5,020 nucleotides of DNA from JAPXSY01 sp034003585 (lineage in GTDB: Bacteria; Verrucomicrobiota; Kiritimatiellia; RFP12; UBA1067), in assembly GCA_034003585.1 (NCBI GenBank), contig JAVEYH010000175.1:1-5020 (forward strand), in the 5' to 3' direction. A program made the translations under genes and the position numbers. This document shows positions 1 to 5,020 of this stretch, piece after piece. Positions within the stretch are counted from its first letter, which is position 1, and each line of letters opens with the position of its first letter. The notes beneath the pieces are model-generated. The model saw only the letters and a list, made by a program, of their open reading frames with translations, did not search any database and was not told the origin of the DNA.

Positions 1-466
1 CGCGGTAACACCAGTTCGCCGACCATGCGCTGTAGTCCTCCAACCGGTTGTCCGTCTTGCGGTAACTGCCGAGATACCCGTCCTCTTCCTGAAGCGCGAT
101 CGTCGCGTGGACCCATTTGCCGGCCTTGGCCTTCAACTCCGCGTCATTCAGCGTGAAAGCCAACTGCACCAGTCCCGCCCAGTAGGTTCCGGAAATCTCG
201 CCGCTCCAACCGGGGCTGACTTTGGATTTGTGGGTCCGGTCGACATACGGTTTGGCGATCATGTCGGGTTCCAGTTCGTCGAGATGCCCGCCCATGCCCG
301 CCTTGCTGCGCTCGAGCTGCGCCTTCAGCCACCCCTGCGCGGTGATGCTCCCCAACGGCAACCGGGAGAAACGGCTCTGCCCGGGCACATTCGTCTGGGC
401 GTTTGCCGCGGCAGTTGAAACCAGCGACGCCAAGAAAACAACACTTCTCCATTGGAACGTATTCAT
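1..466 (-). CDS. N-terminal part of a secreted GH127-type (DUF1680) beta-L-arabinofuranosidase-like hydrolase, partial
   Basis: 155 complete codons are present and the frame runs open off the left edge; the family is usually 600-800 residues, so about a quarter is visible. Residues 1-23 form a signal peptide (hydrophobic VVFLASLVSTAAA, likely cut after ANA), so the protein is exported. The mature start carries the family signature: RLPLGSITAQGWLKAQL (residues 36-51), then GMGGHLDEL, and WSGEISGTYWAGLVQLA followed by LQEEDGYLGSY (residues 88-135), as in the first helices of the alpha/alpha barrel of GH127/DUF1680 enzymes. Characterised members release beta-L-arabinofuranose from plant glycoprotein or pectin glycans and use a Cys nucleophile near a zinc site; those residues lie beyond the window and cannot be checked. 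Related families such as GH146 share this fold, so the sugar specificity is open. It is the last visible gene of the cluster, 23 bases after the SGNH stop. Confidence 0.85.
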   Translation of the reverse strand, partial: MNTFQWRSVVFLASLVSTAAANAQTNVPGQSRFSRLPLGSITAQGWLKAQLERSKAGMGGHLDELEPDMIAKPYVDRTHKSKVSPGWSGEISGTYWAGLVQLAFTLNDAELKAKAGKWVHATIALQEEDGYLGSYRKTDNRLEDYSAWSANWCYR

Positions 467-470
467 GAGA

Positions 471-478
471 ACCTCCTC
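471..478 (-). promoter_or_regulatory. Strong ribosome binding site of the GH127-type gene
   Basis: GAGGAGGT lies in the 23-base gap after the SGNH stop, with 5 bases between its AGGAGG core and the ATG at 466. It is a near-consensus Shine-Dalgarno sequence and fixes the start of a gene that is otherwise truncated in this window. Confidence 0.85.
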
Positions 479-489
479 AACAGATCGTG

Positions 490-1248
490 TCACAAGTCAG
501 GCGGCTGTGGAACGAGGCCCCTGTAAAGGGCTTCCCCCCAATACTGCCCCAATGCTATCGCACCCTGCCCATTGGGATGGATGTAATAAGGCAAATGATC
601 GCGCGTCTCCCTGAAACAAACGGACTCGTGATTCTTTTCGAAATAGGCCCAGCCAGATACGTCTCCGACCTGAACCGGAACAAAACGTTCCCTTCTCAGC
701 GTGCCGACGAGCGCGTCGATCACCGGAAGATAGGTTGCCAGGACTTCGGGGCGGGTTGAGGGAACCTTGGAATACCACAGCGGATGATGAATGAAGATGC
801 GGGCACGGGGGTAATTCTCCGACAGCGCCCCGACAAGCGCCGACAGATTTTTCCCGTACTGGGCCGGGGTGACGGAAACCGAGTCGTTCGCGCCTACCAT
901 CAGCGAGAAAACAAGAGTGCCCGGCAGGTTGATGAAGGCGTCGGCCGCCTGTTTCACCTGCGGCCACGCGCTGTTCGGCCGGCCTGGCAGAAACTGGTCG
1001 GCTCGAAACCCGTTTCTTCCGCAGTTTGCGAATCGCACACTCGCAATCCCAGGCTTCCCTTTCAGGAACTCCGCCGCATGTGCTGGCGGCGCCTCGCTCT
1101 CCGGCTGCTTCAGCAGATAACCGTACGTGATGCTGTCGCCGATGAAAACAATGTTCAGGCTTCGCGGAACGGAAGCCTTTTTCAAATGCACACATCCGGT
1201 CATTGCGGACAGAGCGGCGAGAAGGAATGTGGCGAGTGTGCGTTTCAT
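490..1248 (-). CDS. SGNH/GDSL-type esterase, probable lipoprotein
   Basis: 252-residue SGNH-fold hydrolase, a family that includes carbohydrate O-acetyl esterases and lipases. Block I is FIGDSITYG with nucleophile Ser39; Block II is NCGRNGFRAD with oxyanion Gly80; Block III is MVGANDS with Gly119 and Asn121; Block V is YYIHPNGQG with His224. The usual Asp three residues before the His is Tyr221, so the catalytic acid is missing or supplied elsewhere (Asp217 is nearby). The N-terminus has a basic-hydrophobic stretch ending AMTGC (Cys19), which suggests a lipoprotein, though Met at -3 is not the classic lipobox residue. The frame stays open far upstream through the GH2 gene, but the start at 1248 is chosen because the signal sequence begins there and it follows the GH2 stop by 11 bases. 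No clear Shine-Dalgarno sequence precedes it (AACGACAAAGAA), so translation may be coupled to GH2. Its role is probably removal of acyl groups from the glycan attacked by its neighbours; this is inferred from context. Confidence 0.85.
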   Translation of the reverse strand: MKRTLATFLLAALSAMTGCVHLKKASVPRSLNIVFIGDSITYGYLLKQPESEAPPAHAAEFLKGKPGIASVRFANCGRNGFRADQFLPGRPNSAWPQVKQAADAFINLPGTLVFSLMVGANDSVSVTPAQYGKNLSALVGALSENYPRARIFIHHPLWYSKVPSTRPEVLATYLPVIDALVGTLRRERFVPVQVGDVSGWAYFEKNHESVCFRETRDHLPYYIHPNGQGAIALGQYWGEALYRGLVPQPPDL

Positions 1249-1259
1249 TTCTTTGTCGT

Positions 1260-4200
1260 TTATTGACCGGAGTCCCGCACCAATTCGTTCTTGCCCGCCA
1301 TCGCCCGCGCCACGTCGAGTTGGCCCGCGCCTTTCGGAGTCCTGTACCGGCCGCAGTCGCCCGCCGACACGGTCCGGGGCCAGCCGTTGGGGGGCGGCTG
1401 CGGTTGAAGTGTGGCGGAGTTGACCTCGATCACGCCGGTCGACAATTGGTTTTGGGCCGGTTGCTCTGCCGTCAGACTGAGCACGCATGAAGCCCCGGAG
1501 CGCGTCCAGGACCGGGGCACAGACAGTTCCATCAGCCCGAGAGATGAATTCTGGGTGAAATCCAAGCCCTGGTAGTCGAGCGACGCCTCGCCCTGCCGTT
1601 CGCGCCACGCTTTCCGGATGATGTCCGCCGTAAAGCGCAGACAGGCCTTGCCGTTCATATGGAGCGTTAGCGGGCGGGTCTCTTTGGTGCGCCACTCATT
1701 CACCCTTGTCAGATGCAGCCAGCGCAAGGTTACCCGCGGGGACGCCGGGTCGTCCACCGCTACAGGCGCGGTTTCCCATTCCAGCCCGGTCTGTCCTTTC
1801 GCTGGCAGCGCACGGTATGGAAAGGAGCCGAGAAAAGTGTGGAACGGGGAACCTGGGGCGGCGGTCACGGTGCGGGCCCACCCGTTGAGGCCGACAGAAA
1901 GGCGTTGATGCCGGAGCCATCTCGCCTTCAGGGCTTCGGGATCCAGTGTTGCCGCGGGCGCGAACGCGTCGGAACGCGCATACGCGAGCAGGGCATCCAA
2001 GAGCGCGGCCCCTTCCGGCGGTCCGGACAGCACGTCCAGGCCGCAGGCGCGGAGCAGGCGGCCTTTTCCGACACGCGCCTGGCACAGATAGAGCGAATAG
2101 CCGTGAAAGCCGTCGCCGACCATGAGCGGTTCGGCGCCGCAGAAGCCGTCGTCCGGTTGCAGCAGCTCAGGCCGCTTGACGATGTGGAACCAGAGCGGCG
2201 AGAGGGTGCCGTCATGCGGAAAATCGCCGAACGCGGGATGGCGCGCCATGGCGGTTCCGGTTTGGTTCCCGAACAGCCACCAGCCGAGCCGCACATTGTC
2301 GGGCGCGGCGCAGCGGTCCAGCAGCACAACCCGCCGTCCGTTTTCCAGGGCGGGCATCACTTCCGGGTCGCCCTCCGACGCGAGGAGAACCGCCGTCCGC
2401 CCTTCCTCGGGCGTGCCTGCGGGGGCCAGGCCGGAGTAGCGCTTCGCCAGGGTCGGGAAGTGCCGTCGTGTCGCCGCCAGATCCGCGCCGCTCTTTTTGT
2501 CCCGTGCCGGAAAGAACCAGTAATCCCATTGGTTGCGGACAGGCGGTGCGCCTGCCGCGGTCAGCACGGCCTCCAGCACGGCGTGGACAGGACGGGCCAG
2601 CGGCGGCACGGTGAAGGTCCACGCGCCGAGGTCGCGGACTGCGCCGATTGCCACATCACCGGATGCGAGCGTGCCGCCCGCCAGCGGCTCGCCTCCGGCG
2701 CGCAGGGTCCAGGTCAGCCGGACATCGCTCAGCGTCCGCTCGCCGTAATGCGAGACCCGCCAGGCCCCGTTCAGCGTCTGACCGGAAACCGCAATGGGAG
2801 CGGAGCGGCTTTCATCGCGTTTGAGAAGGGCGGTCGGGCCGTTGAAGACCCGGAAATCCGCAGGCTTGGCCCCGCCGGACTTCGGTTCCCAGAAAACGTT
2901 GAAAAGCCCCTGCGCCTGGTAGAGCACGTCCACGATCGTCCAGAAACTGTACCCGTCGCAGGCGGGATCCAGCCGGGCGTTTTCAATCCCCTGTTTCTGG
3001 TAAAAGCGTTGCAGGGCGTGTCCCGCATCCACGCAGGCGTCCCCCCAGGCGCGGTTCAGGCGGAGGCGGCGCAATTCATTCTCAAAACTCCGTTGGTCAC
3101 GGGGCGCGCTGTCGAGGTCTGACATATGCGAGGGGAACCCCGCCCGCACCCCATCTATGCCTTCGCTGTCTAACCCGAGCGCCGCCAGCGACGGGAGATA
3201 CGCGCCGGTGAAGCGGTCGTCCAGGCGCGGATCGGCCTTGACCGTGAGATTCAAGTACTCATGAGCCACAAACGGAACCGCGCTGGCGAACGTGCCGGGA
3301 TTCCACGGCGTTGTCGGCCCGGTCTTGAAATCGGAGTTCTCTGGCGTATTGTTGCCGCCGTCGTGGTGCAGCACGAGCAGCGCGGGATTGAGGCGTTTTG
3401 AAAGGGCGTACAACTCCTTGTCCAAGGGGGAGGGGAAGCCCCCCTCGTTCCCCATGCAGCATGTCGCGAGCGAAACATACCGCTGATAATGCGTGATCAA
3501 TTCGCTCAGATCGCGTTTCGGATCCGAGGGAAACGCCTCGCCCGGTTTGGCGTGGTTATACGGAAGTTCGGCCTGGACCAGGATGCCCGCCTCGTCGGCC
3601 GCCTCGAAAAACTCCGGCACTTCGCAGTGCGTGTGCAGGCGGACATAGTTGAATCCGCTGGCGCGGGCGAGGGTGAGGCGTTTGAGATGGTCCTCCCGCG
3701 ACGCGGGGGAGATCAGGGTGACCGGGTAAATGTGGTCGTCGCCGTAACCCCTCATGAAGAAAGGCGCGCCGTTCAGGAAGAACCGGTCGCCGCGGACTTC
3801 GAGTTTGCGCACGCCGAACCGCTCGCGCCAACTGTGGACCGGGGTTTCGCCCTCGCACAGCGTGATCTCCGCCACATAGAGGTGAGGCTGCTCCGGCGAC
3901 CACGGCTGGAAGGGATCCAGCGGCACGCGCACCACCGCCTCAGCCGTCTGCTTGCCTTCGGCAAACACCACATCATTCCGTGCCTCTGCGCCTCTGCGCG
4001 AAACATCTTCTCCATGCGGCACGATCTTCACGCGCAATACGGGGTTCTTCAACCTGCCCGCCTCTGTCGCATACGCGATTGTTGCGCGCACCACCGCAGC
4101 CCGGCCTTCGAAATCGCCCGCCACCCACGCATTGTCGATGCGCGTGTCGGGCGTCGCCTCAAACTCCACATCGCGATAGAGCCCGCCCGCGCGGTGCCGC

Positions 4201-4814
4201 CAGCCCGAACTCCCCTTGCGGCTGGGCAGGTCGTTGCGCACGAGGGCGGCGACCGTCGCCTGTTGTCCCGGAACAACGCAGTCGGTCACATCGAATTTGT
4301 AGACGCCGCAGTAGGAATCGTTGTGCGTCACCGGTTTGCCGTTCACCCAGAACCAGCCTTGGGCCCGCACGCCGCCGATCTTCAGCCAGACGCGCTTGTC
4401 CCGCCACGCCGCAGGCACGGGAACCGAGCGGCGGTACCACGCGGAGCCCATATAGACATGCCGCAGCGGATACGGGCCCCGGTCGTTCATGTCCCAAGGC
4501 CGGCTGATTCCTGGTTCACCGACACCTTGCGCTTCCCAGCAGCCGGGAACCTGAAGAGAACGCGCGCCGCGCCAGACCGCGCCCGGACGCATCCACCCTG
4601 ATGTCAGCCCGTTTGTCTGCGGGTCGGTCGCGAACACCCACTCGCCGCGCAACGAAAGAACATCCGGTCTTTCCGTCCTCACGACCGGGTTGACCACGGC
4701 AGGCCGCGCCTCCCGTGAGGCCCACGCGAATTTACCGGGATGCGAACCGGCCTCCTGTGCGCCAGCCGCGCTTACACTGGCCAGAAGGAAAAAGAATCCC
4801 GTATTCCGTAACAT
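1260..4814 (-). CDS. Secreted GH2-type glycoside hydrolase, long multidomain form
   Basis: 1184-residue exo-acting glycosidase of the GH2 type (beta-galactosidase/glucuronidase/mannosidase superfamily), probably exported. Seen in order: a signal peptide (residues 1-19, hydrophobic core FFFLLASVSAA, likely cut after AGA); an N-terminal sugar-binding jelly roll (about 50-222; LSLRGEWVF, VPGCWEAQG, WFWVNGKPV); an Ig-like sandwich (about 223-336); a TIM barrel (about 340-650; FNYVRLHTH, AGILVQAELP). The likely acid/base is Glu457 in MGNEGG and the likely nucleophile Glu519 in VAHEY. GH2 enzymes are retaining hydrolases with two Glu, which fits, but the motifs diverge from LacZ-type GH2, so substrate is undetermined. 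About 530 residues follow the barrel: an Ig-like domain ending NQWDYWFFP (to about 768), a region resembling a glutamine-amidotransferase-like fold (about 805-950), and a beta-rich module with LHMNGK (about 1000-1134) that may bind carbohydrate. The final 50 residues are Pro/Gly-rich with no clear domain. An in-frame repeat lies at residues 272-279. It is followed after 11 bases by the SGNH gene. Confidence 0.9.
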   Translation of the reverse strand: MLRNTGFFFLLASVSAAGAQEAGSHPGKFAWASREARPAVVNPVVRTERPDVLSLRGEWVFATDPQTNGLTSGWMRPGAVWRGARSLQVPGCWEAQGVGEPGISRPWDMNDRGPYPLRHVYMGSAWYRRSVPVPAAWRDKRVWLKIGGVRAQGWFWVNGKPVTHNDSYCGVYKFDVTDCVVPGQQATVAALVRNDLPSRKGSSGWRHRAGGLYRDVEFEATPDTRIDNAWVAGDFEGRAAVVRATIAYATEAGRLKNPVLRVKIVPHGEDVSRRGAEARNDVVFAEGKQTAEAVVRVPLDPFQPWSPEQPHLYVAEITLCEGETPVHSWRERFGVRKLEVRGDRFFLNGAPFFMRGYGDDHIYPVTLISPASREDHLKRLTLARASGFNYVRLHTHCEVPEFFEAADEAGILVQAELPYNHAKPGEAFPSDPKRDLSELITHYQRYVSLATCCMGNEGGFPSPLDKELYALSKRLNPALLVLHHDGGNNTPENSDFKTGPTTPWNPGTFASAVPFVAHEYLNLTVKADPRLDDRFTGAYLPSLAALGLDSEGIDGVRAGFPSHMSDLDSAPRDQRSFENELRRLRLNRAWGDACVDAGHALQRFYQKQGIENARLDPACDGYSFWTIVDVLYQAQGLFNVFWEPKSGGAKPADFRVFNGPTALLKRDESRSAPIAVSGQTLNGAWRVSHYGERTLSDVRLTWTLRAGGEPLAGGTLASGDVAIGAVRDLGAWTFTVPPLARPVHAVLEAVLTAAGAPPVRNQWDYWFFPARDKKSGADLAATRRHFPTLAKRYSGLAPAGTPEEGRTAVLLASEGDPEVMPALENGRRVVLLDRCAAPDNVRLGWWLFGNQTGTAMARHPAFGDFPHDGTLSPLWFHIVKRPELLQPDDGFCGAEPLMVGDGFHGYSLYLCQARVGKGRLLRACGLDVLSGPPEGAALLDALLAYARSDAFAPAATLDPEALKARWLRHQRLSVGLNGWARTVTAAPGSPFHTFLGSFPYRALPAKGQTGLEWETAPVAVDDPASPRVTLRWLHLTRVNEWRTKETRPLTLHMNGKACLRFTADIIRKAWRERQGEASLDYQGLDFTQNSSLGLMELSVPRSWTRSGASCVLSLTAEQPAQNQLSTGVIEVNSATLQPQPPPNGWPRTVSAGDCGRYRTPKGAGQLDVARAMAGKNELVRDSGQ
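3978..4001 (-). repeat. Short dispersed-repeat-like tandem motif inside the GH2 gene (SRRGAEAR)
   Basis: On the coding strand this stretch contains two adjacent copies of the octamer GCGCAGAG and reads as SRRGAEAR (residues 272-279). The octamer pair and its peptide resemble a motif I recall from many environmental bacterial genomes (translated as SRRGAEAQ or SRKGAKAQ), where it sits mostly between genes. Here it is in frame, between two strands of the Ig-like domain (LRVKIVPHGED before, DVVFAEGKQTAEAVV after), where an inter-strand loop would tolerate an insertion. The tandem octamer is seen directly; membership in a dispersed family is from memory and could not be tested. The true insertion may be longer, about residues 267-281. 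Confidence 0.5.
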
Positions 4815-4821
4815 CCTTCAT

Positions 4822-4827
4822 CTCCTT
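4822..4827 (-). promoter_or_regulatory. Ribosome binding site of the GH2 gene
   Basis: AAGGAG lies 7 bases before the ATG at 4814, in the 15-base gap after the symporter stop. It supports this start. Another ATG lies 7 bases further upstream (4821) but is out of frame with the GH2 protein and too close to this site to use it. Confidence 0.75.
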
Positions 4828-4829
4828 GT

Positions 4830-5020
4830 CTAAGGCCACATCGCATAAACCGCAACGTAAACGAGGGAAAGCAGTGTGAACCAAAAACCGACTCCTTGGA
4901 AAAGATTCCGCTTCGGTTCGTCTTTCGGCAGGAAGAAGTACTCCATACGCCAAAGCAAAGGGCGGATTTCCGATTCCGGTCTGGGCCGTGTGAACAAACT
5001 GATGACCACCATCAGAAGCA
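4830..5020 (-). CDS. C-terminal end of a probable sodium/solute symporter (SSF family), partial
   Basis: The reading frame enters open from the right edge and ends at a TAG stop, giving 62 codons; the start lies outside the window. The fragment begins in a hydrophobic run (LLMVVISLF), followed by a basic/proline stretch (TRPRPESEIRPLLW), a polar linker with PKDEPKR, and a last hydrophobic segment at about fragment residues 43-60 (VGFWFTLLSLVYVAVYAM) ending WP. A helix ending in SLxT-K/R-P-x-P, followed by a short loop, Leu-Trp and one final helix, is how many SSF sugar symporters end. Members couple sodium entry to uptake of sugars or other solutes across the inner membrane. Its stop lies 15 bases before the GH2 gene, so it probably imports a product of the hydrolases downstream. 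The assignment rests on the tail only; another polytopic sugar transporter is possible. Confidence 0.68.
   Translation of the reverse strand, partial: LLMVVISLFTRPRPESEIRPLLWRMEYFFLPKDEPKRNLFQGVGFWFTLLSLVYVAVYAMWP

Noticed and set aside
144..452. 102-residue minus-strand frame at the left end
   Set aside because: It is a shifted frame inside the GH127-type gene. The true frame starts at 466 behind a strong ribosome binding site and shows a signal peptide and family motifs.
467..489. Possible terminator or promoter between the esterase and GH127 genes
   Set aside because: The 23 bases hold the ribosome binding site and no inverted repeat or T run, so nothing supports a transcript end or start here.
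1249..1695. Upstream extension of the esterase frame to give a 401-residue protein
   Set aside because: The extra 149 residues overlap the GH2 gene in another frame and are low-complexity. They would bury the signal sequence that begins at the Met at 1248.
1713..3122. 469-residue open frame on the plus strand
   Set aside because: It lies wholly antisense to the GH2 gene, whose domains and catalytic motifs are clear. The translation is Arg/Gly/Ala-rich with no recognisable domain, as expected for the mirror of a GC-rich gene.
3489..4601. 370-residue open frame on the plus strand
   Set aside because: Antisense to the N-terminal half of GH2; composition rich in Arg, His, Ala and Pro, no ribosome binding context and no domain.

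Overview
The window is almost entirely coding and reads as the interior of one co-directional gene cluster on the minus strand, transcribed from right to left. In transcription order it holds: the last 62 codons of a probable sodium/solute symporter (SSF family); a complete, unusually long secreted glycoside hydrolase family 2 (GH2) type protein of 1184 residues; a complete 252-residue SGNH/GDSL-type esterase with a probable lipoprotein signal; and the first 155 codons of a secreted GH127-type (DUF1680, beta-L-arabinofuranosidase-like) hydrolase that runs off the left edge. The intergenic gaps are 15, 11 and 23 bases. I see no promoter or terminator in them, so an operon is the simplest reading. 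No stretch above 300 bases lacks a gene.

The likely job of the cluster is breakdown and uptake of a plant-type or algal-type heteroglycan side chain. The esterase would remove acyl groups such as O-acetyl, the GH2 and GH127 enzymes would release sugars outside the cytoplasm, and the symporter would import a released sugar. The exact sugars cannot be read from the sequence. An arabinose- and galactose- or uronic-acid-containing substrate is an inference from GH127 plus GH2.

Organism: GC-rich DNA, secreted glycosidases beside an SSF symporter, no SusC/SusD pair in view, and SGNH, GH2 and DUF1680 genes together fit a member of the PVC group (Verrucomicrobiota, including Kiritimatiellae or Lentisphaeria, or Planctomycetota). 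This is inference from gene style, not a phylogenetic result. I found no RNA gene, CRISPR array, transposase or attachment site.

The most unusual detail is a short purine-rich tandem motif inside the GH2 gene that encodes an SRRGAEAR peptide. It resembles a dispersed repeat that I recall from many environmental bacterial genomes, usually between genes, and here it appears to be kept in frame within a beta-sandwich domain. Second is the SGNH esterase, whose catalytic His block has Tyr where the family normally has Asp. I do not see convincing evidence for a wholly new system.
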